From Massariosphaeria phaeospora (Eukaryota; Ascomycota; Dothideomycetes; Pleosporales), in the NCBI GenBank assembly GCA_011032825.1, contig JAADJZ010000007.1, forward strand, positions 1,426,001 to 1,490,000: DNA of 64,000 nt, read 5' to 3'. Every line of letters begins with the position of its first letter. The first letter of the stretch is position 1. The translations under genes were made by a program, and so were the position numbers. Below are positions 44,895-57,357 of the stretch, piece after piece. The notes below the pieces were generated by a model. The model saw only the letters and a list, made by a program, of their open reading frames with translations, was not told the DNA's origin and ran no database searches.

Positions 44895-45881
44895 AGGTGG
44901 AGGTGGTGGTGGTGAACCAAGGGGTTGTTTTTGCCCGCTCTGGCGCAGCGGACAGCAGCAGCAGCACAGCAGCAGCGTCTGGCAGTGGCAGCCCAAGCCC
45001 AAGCCAGCCCAAGCCCGGCAATCTGTGCTAGCACGGGAAGGAAGGGCCCCTTAGCGCCATCCGCCGTGACGGCACGCCCACGCTGCGCGGCCTGAGGGAG
45101 AGGGGAGTTGAGTTGCTTCATCTGAATCACACGCCAGGCGCCGGCTGGCCGCTGGGCGAACAATCTCCGGGCGGTGCGGCGCTGTCGTTGGCTGCGGCCC
45201 TTGAGGCCCTTCACACGCCCAAGCCTCACGCTGCACAGGCACAGGCATCCGCTGCAGCCCCGGGCGAGCGGTATCCTCGCTCGCATGCGGCATCGCGCCC
45301 CCGTCAGCACCGTCGTGGACTGCTCAGTGCTGTTGGTCCGTGGCAGGGGTGTGCATTCCAGAAGAGACTTGAGACTTGCAACGCCGTGGGCCGTCGGTTG
45401 GGAAAAGCGAAAACAGGCCCCAGATCGGGCGTGCAAGGCCAGTGTGCCACTGCTAGGTAGCCAGGGTGGAGTCGCCCGCTAGCCCGCTGCTGCTGCGCGG
45501 GGGCGTTCCAAAGCTGCCGCCAACCTACAAAGTGACCAGCCGACAAAGTGACCAACCCTACAAAGTCCAGCAGTCCATCCGGGCGGCGCGCTGCTGTTTG
45601 AGATTGTTGAGTCGACCGCAGATGCCGCACTTGCCGTAGATAGAGGCTGCGTGCAGTGCGGCTGGCAGGTGCACGTCTCGAATGCGCCGAGGCTGTGAGC
45701 GTCCTGTGCGATGGTGCATCATCGATGATCGCAGAGTCTTGCACCCGCCTGCCAAACTCATGTTTCCCAGCGCCGTCAGCATAAGTTGGCTGTCCGCACC
45801 TGATGGATGATGGATCTTGGGCGCATGTGGATGCAAGAGACAAACTCCGCCACGGCAAAGTCTCTAGACGCTGACAAGGTC

Positions 45882-45920
45882 CACACTGCACACTGCACAC
45901 TGCACACTGCACACTGCACA
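45882..45920 (+). repeat. (CACACTG)n microsatellite
   Basis: Five perfect 7 bp units and a partial sixth in gene-poor DNA. Confidence 0.9.
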
Positions 45921-48900
45921 GTCCGACCGGCGACGCTTGCCAGCAGCCAGCGCCCGCCTTCGTCTCTCGACGCTCGTGATGCACAATCGTCCTGGAGAGA
46001 ATCTGATGGCACCCGAGGCTGGGCTCGTTGCGCAAGATCCTGGCCGCCTGTGCCACTGTGAGGATACGGGAACGGGGGAGGCATGCGTGGGATGTGCTGG
46101 ATAATTAATCGCATACCGAGTGCGTGCGTGTCACGGCCGTTGCGACCGGCCTGTAATAATAACTGTTGGTGCATCCGGAATTGCATAGTCTGGCCAGCAG
46201 GGCCGTCGCGACGCCCTATCGCCGCGCCTCGGGTCCAGCGGGTGCTAGTGCATCGTCATGGACACGGATCGGGGCCTCGATTGAAATTTGAATGCAGCTG
46301 GTCTTGCGTCGCCTCGCGGACGGCTGTGGGTGACACGATATAAGCATCCCGAGCGGGCAGCGGCGGTGACAGCACTGCAGCGGCCTTGATTGGCTGGCAT
46401 GGCTTGTCAGCACCAGGCCGCCGCTATCGACCGTCCAGCCAGTCCAGATTCCAAGCGCGTTACTGTGCTGTGTCGGTGGCCAAGCGACGGCGACGATGCA
46501 TGGTGAGCGGTCATGGTGGATTATTGATGGAGCACATGCGCGTCCACCCATTTAGTCTTCGCTTCTTCCTCTGTCTCACCCGCTTTTTCTCCAGATGGCC
46601 CTGGGCCCTGGCATGACTACTGGTGATCCTTGCACCCATTCGTCTGGCTTGGCCGCCCATCCCTGCCGACAGTCCAACTAAGCAGCGCCGAGGAACAAGT
46701 ATGAAAGCTCCCCACCACCGACACAGCGAGTGCAGTGTGCCTCTGAAACTGTGGAAGAAGTGCGAACATTAACTTTGAGCAGGACCCACCTAGCCCCGGC
46801 GTCCACAGTGAACATCTCGGCAGCAGCCATGGCCAGCATGGGCGGACACAAGGCTATCGCAAGAGCAAGCCAACCATGGACAAACGCTACCTATTATACG
46901 TACTCCGTATCGTCGTGCGTCACCTATACTGCCAGGCGACTATACCTCGGCCGTGGCAGCCTAAGTGGCAGCCAAGCGCATGGGCTCCTTCGATAACACA
47001 ACTCAATAACAATCCGCCAGTGTTGCGACCGTGGACAAGCTCGTCGACGATTGGCACTCCGGGCGTGACAAACCTCGCAGCGGTGGCTACCTACTGTGTT
47101 GGGGGTGCAATATGGGTCCCGCTGCGGATGAGATGGGACGCCAACAGGCGCGTCGGACGACTTCGCACAGCGGAGAAGGCTACAAAGAGCACCAAACTGT
47201 CCTAGAGCTAAGAGCACCTTACGGTGACCAGGCCCAAGCGGCTGCCGGTTTGATATCTAACCAGAAATCCCCGGACGGTGGCTTGAGCGAGGACCAAATG
47301 AAGCGCCGAGACATCCTGGATTCCCGTCTGGATGATCGACGGCGGTGCACAAGTCGACAAGGGTCAGTTTTGGCAGATGGTCGCCTGCAAGTTGCAACCC
47401 TTCCTGGATGACGTACGCTTGCTCGCCCACGAGATAAGTGGGTCGAACGTGGCGTTGCATGGGAGGATTGTGACGGTAAACCAACGGTGGCTGCGGCGGA
47501 TGCGGCTTCGTTGCACCTTGGCCGTTGTATGATCCGACACTTCGCCATCCCTGGCTGAGTCCGCAGTGTGCGCTTAGTTGTGTGCGAGTACTAAGGATCG
47601 ATAGGCTGACTGTGAGGTTACGTACCGAGCACACAGTGGCTGGAGACGCTCCACTACCACACACAGGAGGACGGGATTATGGAGTAGCGTCTGATGGTGC
47701 GAGCTGATCAGGCCCAAGACGTCAAACCCGTGAACAACCCCTGGGCGGTCGCACAGCCTGACTCTTCACCATCCAGTAGACTAACTAATAAGCGACAGGA
47801 GTCAGACACCTTTTTGCATCGGTAGATTTGTGCGGGACGGACGGCAGCTCACATCGCAATGTGGGCGATCGGCAGTACTTTTAGCACTGAGCAACGAGCG
47901 TTATGTATGCTGCGTGTTCTAGACTCCATCCACGAGACTTGACCTTTATGGGGCTGCGCAGCACGCAGCGGGCCTCTACGCACACAACCCGAGTTTCCAC
48001 ACACACCTTGCCAGTCTCCCCTTACTCCTACATCCGGCGCCCAATCGGGCAACCGGTGAGCCTTCGGTGGTGTGCTTGCACTCGCATGCAAACCCACCTG
48101 GGGGCATAACCTCTCTTCCTTGTCACGCGTATCCCGCGAAAAGCAAACCAAGGCCTGCCAAGTGGAAACCATGTGGCTTGCTTGCGAACGGGGCATTTGG
48201 CGAGGACCAGGACTTCTTGTTACAGTCATCTCCGGTGCCGCATCACTTGATAGCAGAGACTGGACAGTGATCCACAGCATCTGCTGCTGCTGCTGACGAC
48301 TGCAGGGAGGCTGTGAAGGTTGAACAGCGGGCGGCATCGCGCAGGCTTCCAAGTCTGTGTGCAACACGAATGGGAACAACATCCGCTCGCTACAGCGTGC
48401 ATATTGCAGATTGGAAGCCCTGCACGACAATGTCCCACCGGTCCTTGCTCGTGTGGGATGCCGTCCCCACGAAGCCCTGCCGGAGCCGTGCTAGTCCTAA
48501 GATGGCTTTTGCGAACGGGCTCCCATCGTGACATAGATTTCCCCCCGGTGCACCTTCTCGGAGCCGCCAGCTGATGAAACTTCGCACACCAAACTACTTA
48601 CATCCATGTTCTCTTTTCGCATGCCCCATGCTAGGCCGACCTGTCGCGACTCTACTCGCCTGCAAGACCTGAAGCCGCTGCTGCGCCGATCCCGCGAGCG
48701 CACATCCACCTCCTCTTACCGGGTGCAGGTGGCCATATCCGCAGGCCTAACGAGCTGACTCCCGTTGCACGCTTGATCTCGCTTTCTCGTATCACCCGCA
48801 AGATGTGCCGATGGAGGTTCGTTTTGTAGAGTGTTACATCTCGGCCTACCGAGCCCGCTAGACAGTCAGGGAGACACGGCCTCCTAGCGGGCACCCTCTC

Positions 48901-51900
48901 TTCAGCAACATCCAGCAGCGGTGAGCCAGAGAGTCAGTCGCAATTTGGGGCCAAGTGCCAGACAAAGTCGCTGTTATACAGTATAGTAGTGTTTCGTGAT
49001 CAATGCTCTGTCAAACTCGCCAAGCTCATACATATATGCTTACTTATTACAGTTACACCATGTACACTATACAGAACATGGTCCGGCTTAGCCATACTAG
49101 ATAAATAAACGAACTCACCTGTCTCCAGGATGCGCACCCAGGAGGCAACCTGAGTCACCCCCATCACTCCCTCTCATGCATGCTTGCCCGTTGTTGCATT
49201 TAACGCAGGGTCAACTCAACAGTGATCCGGTGCAAGTTGCAAAAGAAACCGACGGCCGCCTGGCCTCGTTAGGCCATGATACTACTAGACTCCGTACGAT
49301 GCACTAAATCCCACGGTCGGCCCAAACGACGCGCGCTTACTGTACGTACGAACGAACGGCAGTTGCATCTCTCTCGCCAATGGTGGAAAAGGCAGGACGG
49401 TACGGAGTAAGACGACGGGTGCTAACCGTGAGCACTGCATGCACATGAAATTCTTCCTGGCGTCTGTTCCAACAAATCGCCAGCCCGTCTCACCAACACA
49501 ACCTTGGAATCCTCCAGGCTAAATCACACTACTACTGCGCTGTCGATGTCTTCTGTTCGAGACATGCACGCTGCTGACCGCTAGATTGCTCATCACCAGT
49601 TTCTAACCGCTACTACATCAAGTCCACGGGTCGGAAACCACGATCACAGTCACCGAGCCATCTAATGTGTGGGGATCCCGCCTAGACCTATTTTTGGTGC
49701 AGGTAAGCTAGTACGGAAGAGTGCACTCCACAAAGCCTGCACGTCCATACCCGACGTGCACCCGCCTTCCACAATATGTCAGCTTCCGGTCGGCTTGATT
49801 TCCTTCCCTAGACCCGGTGGCACTCGAGTTGCAGATGCAGAGTGTTCCGTCGTCAGTTTCGCAACTTCCAAGCTCGTTCCAAACAGATTGCTCGAGGTAG
49901 CTTAAAATCTACCTCGGTACGGCAGGATCACCATCACCACGGCCACGTCCCCGCCCTCTTATGGGAAGAGAACCTCCAAGACTAAAGAGATAGATCCGCA
50001 CGCCGCCAGAACAATTATGCTTGTACAGCGATATAGCTCTACAAAGCTACAATTCAGTACTCTGTATTCTCCAAGAGTCGCATTCTATCGTCTTCAGCCT
50101 TAGGTCCGGAAACCGTGTTTCCGTAAGAGCCCGCCTCTGTTTCATCTATGGCAAAGAAATTCGTATCATTTTCCTAGGTATGGTCGTGTCTCCACCTTTA
50201 TCCAACCAATAGGTTCTGCGCCCAGGTTTTTGTGAGAGTATTCATCATCTGAAAAGAGTAATAGAAGAGAATCACTTGGGCTCCAGTCCTACCATCGAAG
50301 TTCACATACCATATCATGTGCATGCCGCAGCAAGTACAGTCGGGGGGTGTGGAAACACAAGCATATACCTGAACTCTTGAAATTGCAGATGAAAGAAAAG
50401 GCCATTACCAAATATCAAATTTGATACCTTGCTCTATCGACCACCGAAATCACCTATTTTGACTTCGGTCTCTTTCCTCAACTTCAGTTGTCAACTACCC
50501 AGTCTCCAGTCTGCATAGTTCTCTTGATTTGATCAACACTCTACAGACCCGCTTTCGATCTTAGTACCCATGGTATCCTGGACTCCATTTACGCACTTAG
50601 CCAGTGAGGCCCGATTCTCACCTCCGCGATACGGACGAAATTGGCCCTCGTCAGCGCTGCAGTTGATGCACCTGCCTATGTAGTGCAATCCCAAAGTCTG
50701 ATGTCAGAAGTCCACAAGGCTGCTGAAGCAAGCTGAAAGATTATGGACCTACTACCTCTGAGAACCCAGACACATGTCCCGACCTTTTCGGACTCCGGTA
50801 CAGCAGCCTAAGCGCCGCGTGGCGCCCTGGACCTCTTCCACGTTTTCCGAGGCCGATATCTAGCCCTCTCGATAGAAATGGCGCACGTCGTGGTTCATGC
50901 ACAGCGCAAATGTGCATAAGCGGTGCGAGACGGAGTACGGGGTTTTGGTGACGACGAAGCGACGCCGCCTCGCACAAAAGACTGCGGATAGTGGAGGCGC
51001 TGCATGTCTACTTTGTCCGGCAACAAGATACCGGTCCGGGTGTATCACTGCATCCTGTGACGGAGTTGGCGTGGACAATGACCATGTAGCGAGAAGCTCT
51101 CATGTGCCATTAATCTTACCCACCGTTGTCCCAAACAGAACCAGAGTACATCTCCAGCCCAACTACGCCACGGCAATACCCTACTGACAGATATGTGCCA
51201 GTTTCTCATCCTTGGAGCTCTGCCTTGAGGCCATCGCAAAGATCTGCAGACCGCAAGTCCTGGCTGAGGACGATCTTCCGTACCCCCATACTTCACGGTA
51301 TCGAAATAATTCTCACAGAGAACTGCAGGCCGCCTCTGGATATGAGATAAAACCAATGTCGACTCTTGACCTCGTTACTCTAAATAGAACGATTGAGGAA
51401 AGCGCGACGGTAGCCCCTCATCTGAAATCGGAAGACGAAAAGATATTGCGTCCTGTTAAGTGTACTCGAATAAGGCTTGTTCTTCCAGTAAGTTGCCCGG
51501 CCTATGATCGGATCCCGCACTCCTCAGGTTGTTCACGGCTGTCATACTATTCATGAATACCCCTATCGACATCGAGTAAGTCTACGCATCTCCGGTCTCA
51601 CCACGTTCATTGATACTAATAGACCAAGGATGCAGCTTTACTTCCTAAAACGTGTCCTATAGTCCGCGCAGTAACGACACTTTCTATCTCCAACATCCGA
51701 AGAAAGATTCACACTGGATGTTAGTCTTCCTCAACCGACGAATACCCTGTTGTCTCTCAAAAGACGACTCGCATCCACAAGACCATCTTACGCGCTGGAT
51801 ATAGATCAAACACACAATACCTCGTGTACGAGTGTGCACAAACATATAGTCGAGTAAAATACCACACGTTCTCGCCAACACCCTCTTAGTTGCATGAGCG

Positions 51901-52571
51901 GATGGATTCTGCTCCCCGGTCCTATGAGTACCTATATACACTTACGACATTTAGCAATCACCGGCCTCCTCACACTAAATCATGTCAACCCTTGTTTTAC
52001 GGTCTACCAGTATCTCCAACCCACAAAGCCCTCACACAGGAGTATCAACATAAGTCCAGCGCCTTGTCCACGTCTTTCTGAAACGACAATCCTACCTAGC
52101 TCGCTATCTACTACGATTCGCTCCAACGCTCTCTGCGCGATAGCTGTTTAGCCTACCAACACCCTACCCCTAAAACCCACTCAAGCAACTCCCAGCATGT
52201 TCGACATTTCGCTATTTGAGACTCTTTAACCCATCTTCCCCGGTCTATGAAGTGCCCCCATCATCCGACGCGGTTCCTCTGCCACTACCGATCATGTTTA
52301 CGTACGGCATATACACACTCTGGAATCCATTCCATCTACGACTATCTTCATCCGTCGATCTTCGGAAGACCATCCATCATATCGCTCTCTACCTCAGCAT
52401 TTAGGTTCCTGATTTCGTGCTCGATACTCACGGTACACGGCCCGATCTATCGGAGACCAACAGAATAAGTACTGTGTCTGAGGAGAGGGAAAGGAGACCG
52501 GACAATCATTTTTTTGGTCTCATACTCGCCCAGGGTCCGGTCATGAGTAGAAGTAGAGTGCTAAGGCTATA

Positions 52572-52668
52572 TTGAAGAGGGATGTTGGAAGAGGGATGTT
52601 GAAGAAGGATGTTGAAGAGGGATGTTGAAGAGGGATGTCGAAGAGAAGATGTTGAAGAGACATGTTGT
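52572..52668. repeat. 15 bp minisatellite, about six copies
   Basis: Unit GAAGAGGGATGTTGA with a few substitutions. The period is a multiple of three, so a minus frame reads five-residue repeats (LFNIP/LQHPS type). No domain supports it as a gene. Confidence 0.85.
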
Positions 52669-53166
52669 CCACCTTATTCACAATTAAACTTGTGTGTAAG
52701 TTTTCAGGAGGGTTTAGTAGCCTGTCTAAATCCCGGTTTTCTTCAGAAAGGGTGCGGACAACCACAGACAACAGCAACAACAATCCCAGAGGTTGTCTTC
52801 GTTTTTCCGTTAGCTTCGTCGACACCTTTCATCCACATACCATCAGTTTAACAAATTTATTTAGAACTCATACTTCAGGTTCAACACGTCCACATTTGAT
52901 TGCAACGTCTAGCGACTAGGAAGACAGACATTGTAGCACATCCATAACACCGCGCCTATATGTGACTACGAATTTTAAGCGCCGCCCAACCTAAGCGAAC
53001 AGAACCGTCCAATATACGATGCCTACTTTTGATTTTCCACTATAGTATAGTACACGATGCTGTTTAGCATCCCGCCCGCTGCGCTCCCCAAGTTCTCGAA
53101 TCATGCAAAAGAAATACCACTCCAAATGTTCCCAATCTACTCCCACCTGATTGTCCACAAAGTCGT

Positions 53167-54737
53167 TTATCCCATAACCATGCCCTTGAGGCCAGCCATG
53201 TCACCTTCCTTGGCGGCAATTTCAAAGTATCCGTAGATGATGGTAACAGCGAGCAAGATACCAGTTCCGCTTCCCAAAGCACCCATAAGGTCGCTACCGA
53301 CGGAGAGAGCCCCAATGCAGGCACCGCCGAAAGCCGCAGCGGTGGGGATGACGCGCTTCAATTCCTTGTACATGGACTCCTCACGGTGACCAGCCATCAC
53401 AAGTCCTTGTTCCTTGAGCTGCTTAGCAACATCGCGGGGAGAGGATCCAGAAACTTCAATCCAGGTCTTGGAGAAGACGGCACAGGCAACCAGCATATAT
53501 ACGATGAAGACGGCGGTCTTGAGGGGGTCGAAGAGGGCTTCGGTAATGCTGAGGGGTGGGGACCTGGAGTCTGTCAGCACGAGGCACTGTCAAACAAGGA
53601 ATTTGATTACTTACATGTAGTAAGCGAGACCTGAGACGGCGAAGAGCTGGGCAGATCCCTCACGAGGCTCCCAGACACCAATGAGACGGACAAGGAGATT
53701 GTCGGAGAATCGCGAGTAAAGCATCTGGCTCATCAGGAAGACGTTGGAGGACAGAGCCGACTGGAGCATGATGGGCATGTTGGAAGTGTAGAAGAGACGG
53801 ACGGGGTACGAGCCACGGACACCACGCTGGCGGGCAGACTTGACCGGAATCTCGACGCGGAAGCCCTGGAGGTAGATAACGGCCCCGAAAACGAGGACTG
53901 TAGACAGCAAGTTCATGACGTTGGGGAGGTTCTGGCGGTAGAAGGCTTCCTTGAGAGCGACCGTCTTGTTTGGCCAGGTGAAGAGCAGGTGCACGAGGGC
54001 AATGATGGCGCCCTCGAACTCGGGCCCACGACCGGTGTTGATGGTGGTGGGGGAGAAGGCCTTCCACACGATCGACTCACAGATGTTGGTCGCAATGAAA
54101 AGGGAGATGCCGCTGCCGAGGCCGTAGCCCTTCTGGAGGAGCTCATCGAGCAGAATGACAATCAACCCGGCGATGATGAGCTGAACGACTAGGAGCACGC
54201 AGATACCGGCGCCCAAGTCAGACGGCAGACCGTACAGCCCGGAGATGACAAAGACGACCGCCTGGCCGAAAGAAAGCAGGATAGCGAGCAGCTTCTGGGC
54301 CGTCTGGTAGAGCTCGCGGTCCGACTTCAGATCCAGGTTGACATCGATCAGGTGGGTGCCGGCCAGGAGCTGGAAGACCATGCCAGACGAGATGATGGGT
54401 GTGATTCCCAGTTCCATCAGCGTTCCTCGGTTACTCGCCATCATCATACGCAGCCAGTATAGCGGATCTGAGTTGTCCGAGGACACGATTCCGTAGAGCG
54501 GCATCTGGCTCATGACCAGGAAAACAAGCAGCGTGAGGCCGGTCCATACTAGGCGGTTGTTGAAGGGCACTTTGCTCTCTGGCATCGTGATCTCGGGCAC
54601 GAGAGGGACGAAGGGTTTGACAAGGTCGAGGAACCGTACTACAGCGCGTGCATGTGTTAGACAGGCCCGCCGAGTATAATTTGCGCCATTGCTGGGGCTG
54701 CAATTGCGCGCGTGTGGGGAGACTTACGGCCGCTCAT
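53167..54737 (-). CDS. SEC61: Sec61 alpha subunit, ER protein translocation channel
   Basis: Sec61 alpha forms the gated channel that moves nascent secretory proteins into the ER. Exons are 54737-54728 (MSG plus one base), 54638-53615 and 53563-53167. Introns are 89 and 51 nt. The product of 476 aa has the normal family length. The N terminus [19 protein letters not shown] arises only by splicing. Ten membrane helices follow. Clear landmarks are the plug region ([20 protein letters not shown]), [20 protein letters not shown], the [20 protein letters not shown] segment, the cytosolic loop [20 protein letters not shown] that docks ribosomes, and [20 protein letters not shown]. All are near-identical to other fungi. 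The gene is divergent from an RTA1-like gene 1 kb away. Confidence 0.97.
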
Positions 54738-55743
54738 GATTGCGGGTCAAGCAGGCGGCGGCGAGACAAAAGAGACGAGGGAGGGCCGAAGAGGAGGTGG
54801 TGCCAAACTGGGGGAGATGGGCGATGGCGAGGAGGCCGGTGGTGAGCTTCACGCAACGTGTCGATGTGCGAAATAACGCCTTATGTAAGCACGCTAAGCT
54901 TCATCCCCTGAGCGGACGCGGACTCAGCTTATTCTTCCAGCTACTAGGCCACGCTGGCCTTGGGCCATCACGATTATTGACGGCCGTCTACCCAGTCTCT
55001 CCACCGTGCCCGCCCGAGTTCGCCCGTTAACGACATGTCGTGAACGATTTCTGGGCTGAGGGCTCCGTTTGGATCCGCTTGACGGAACAAGCCGCGGTGG
55101 CCCATGTAACCTACCACCTAGGTACACTTGAGTGTCGCACCTCTCGACTGAATTCCTTTCCCTGCTCTGTCAACTCTGGCCTCTCACCTTCACTGGCCGC
55201 TACTTATATCGTGTACCTCCCCAACAATGAAATCAATCCTGTCGAATAGCCACCTTATTGCGTACACGTCGCTATAAGTCGCATACGAGAGCGCTAGGAG
55301 GCTTGAGTTGCCTACAAGTATATTGTTGTGCGATCTCTGGCGACTAATGATCGATGTTGGAAAACCTGTCCTGTTGCCCGATGAGCAGGCAGTTTCGACT
55401 TTGAAAGGTATCGGTAGACGGTAACCTGCACTCGCTGATTTTGGCCCATGTTAGCGAATGCGAAGCCCTTCGCATTCAAGGCACCACCAAGCCCCGCACA
55501 TCATCCTCCACCGTTTTTATTGGAAAAGCCAGCTCTACCAAAATGTAGTACATTACCGAATGCGAGCAGAACGGGGCTATGGCATAGCATCTGGCTATAC
55601 TTCAATCGTTGATACACATATAAAATACCGTCTGTTCCCTCTCTATCTGTGTATCCACTATTCATCCAGATATCAATATCGCACTTCATTGGACCTGTCA
55701 ACACCAAATCCAGCCAGTACTTTGCTCTTCACAAAATACCACC
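54738..55743. other. Intergenic between divergent SEC61 and RTA1-like genes
   Basis: Should hold both promoters. A perfect palindrome at 55456-55477 is listed separately. No gene seen. Confidence 0.45.
55456..55477. promoter_or_regulatory. Perfect 10 bp inverted repeat upstream of the RTA1-like gene
   Basis: GAATGCGAAG, two bases (CC), then CTTCGCATTC. It lies about 265 bp upstream of the RTA1-like ATG. A dimeric regulator such as a Zn2Cys6 or bZIP factor could bind it, but no footprint or second copy supports that here. Confidence 0.4.
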
Positions 55744-56693
55744 ATGGTCAGCTCTACGCAACGTCGGAAGAAGTATGACTGGGAGATGTTTCGCTACATA
55801 CCCTCTCTTATCGGAGCCATTATCTCTCTAGTCATTTTTGCCATCCTAGCTCTTCTATACTCCTGGCAATGGATAAAGGCTAGGAACCACATCGTCATAC
55901 TGGCTATCTTAACGGCTATCTGTGAGTGTCCTTCTCGTATCTGGTTCGAGTGAATGCCTGAGCAGAGACTAATCTTTACCAACAGGCGAAGTCGGTGGTT
56001 ACGGTGCGCGAATCGGATCACATTACGATAACAAAGCTTGGGCACCTTTTCTCGTTCAAGGGACTCTTCTCCTAGTTGGGCCTTTGTTTCTTGCGGCCAC
56101 AATCTACATGATGCTCGGGCGCACCATTCGCCTCGCTGGGGGAGAAGACATCTCAATCATAAAACCAATGTGGTACACGCGCATATTTGTTGGGGCAGAT
56201 GTGGCTACATTTGGTATCCAGGGGCTGGGTAGGTCTTGATGACTTTCAAAGGCCACAAGTGATGTTAACGACTGCAGGTTCTGGTATTATGGGCACGATG
56301 AAGCTTCATCTCGCCCTTGCTGGCGAGAAGATTGTGATTGCCGGTCTCGCCCTCCAAGTGGCAACGTTTATGGCGTTTCTTGTCGCTGCTGCCGATTTCC
56401 ATATTCGAATGAACCGACACAACGAGGCTTCGGTTCCTCAGTGGAAGAAGATGCTTTGGATTCTTTATGCCGTCAGCTCGCTCGTCCTCCTCCGGTGTGT
56501 CTTTCGTCTGGTCGAGTATGCGATGGGTAACACAAAGTACCTGATCTCGCACGAATGGACACTCTTCGTATTCGACACCGTTCCCATGGTTCTAGCACTC
56601 GCCATTATGTTGATTCTGCAGCCTTCAAAGTATGTCGCAACGAGGATTGAGAAGACGGAAGAGAACGACTCACAGCTTGGGGCTAAAGTGTAG
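55744..56693 (+). CDS. RTA1-like seven-helix membrane protein
   Basis: The RTA1 family of fungal seven-helix proteins includes 7-aminocholesterol resistance Rta1 and the sphingoid-base translocase Rsb1. Exons are 55744-55921, 55986-56228 and 56278-56693 (introns 64 and 49 nt), giving 278 aa. Helix 1 is IGAIISLVIFAILALLYSWQ. The family core is rebuilt by splicing: CEVGGYGARIGSHYDN, FLVQGTLLLVGPLFLAATIY, then FVGADVATFGIQGLGSGIMG. The later block LLRCVFRLVEYAMG with HEWTLFVFDTVPMVLA is the strongest signature (R-x-x-F-R-x-x-E-Y). The C terminus is cytosolic and acidic. Substrate and localisation cannot be read from sequence; plasma membrane is usual. A Zn2Cys6 regulator lies 700 bp downstream, and whether it controls this gene is open. 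Confidence 0.92.
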
Positions 56694-57357
56694 ATTTTCT
56701 TGGAATATGTGTTGACTCAAATCCACTGAGGGGGGTTGGGTAGGATGCCTTGTTCACTTCTTTGGTCGCAAGCCTTTCCTTGCTTGGCACATACGTCTTG
56801 GTGTCTCAGGGTCACCGCCCTGTCATAATTCGTCTCCGATGCGCACCTAGGTAGTTAAGCCTATTCTCTCACCTATACAATACATAGTATGTTATATACA
56901 ACAGAGCTTTGTAAAGACAGAAGTAGACTATTTACCTATTGCTAAAACCTCCTAGGCTATCAAAAGGATCGCGAAGTCTTTATTCTGCTAGGGAGGTGGG
57001 GTTCTTTTGGGGTTCCGGACTGTCACACCAGGTTTTCATCACCCCAGTTATTTGGCTAGGGCTAGGTTCCTACACATGGCACTTAATATGCCCTAGCCTG
57101 TTTTGAGTCGTGACGCAAGTCACATCTGGGTCTAACCCAATCGGTATCAAGTGTCTTTTTAGAGAACCTCAACTCCACATCTTCGCCAGCCTACCCTAAC
57201 ATTACCCCAAGAACCGTGACCAAGCCTGTCCAGAGTTTGGTAGTGCCCAATTCTGATGGGACTTGACCCTTACTAGCGTATACAGCGGTCTTTGTCAAGT
57301 TCTGTCACATCGTTGTGCGATTCAAACGCCACAGGTTGAGCCGTCTATGTCGATACC
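56694..57357. other. Intergenic holding repeat copy B
   Basis: Apart from the repeat at 56878-56990 no gene is seen. 57000-57357 should contain the promoter of the Zn2Cys6 regulator. Confidence 0.45.
56878..56990 (+). repeat. Dispersed repeat, copy B
   Basis: Aligns with 1225-1350 and 24003-24125. Shared blocks are GCTTTGTAAAGACAG(A/G)AGT, ATTGCTAAAACCT, CCTAGG(n)TATCAAAAGGATCGC and GAAGTCTT. It has small deletions in the 3' part compared with copy C. Confidence 0.7.

Larger units (their letters stand above)
44211..53166. other. Nine-kilobase stretch without a recognised gene
   Basis: I searched both strands for joined exons and found no family. Open frames of 100-250 codons occur in the GC-rich part (44.8-48.7 kb, for example 45304-46056 minus), but they overlap in several frames and are Arg/Cys/Ala-rich. 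From about 49 kb the base composition shifts to AT-richer DNA with only short frames. Notable items listed separately are a G-quadruplex motif, a (CACACTG) microsatellite and a 15 bp minisatellite. Non-coding RNA genes or small secreted proteins could still be hidden here. Confidence 0.45.

Noticed and set aside
44861..46056. Two large overlapping minus frames
   Set aside because: Arg/Ala/Cys-rich low-complexity composition and no recognisable block; likely chance in GC-rich sequence.
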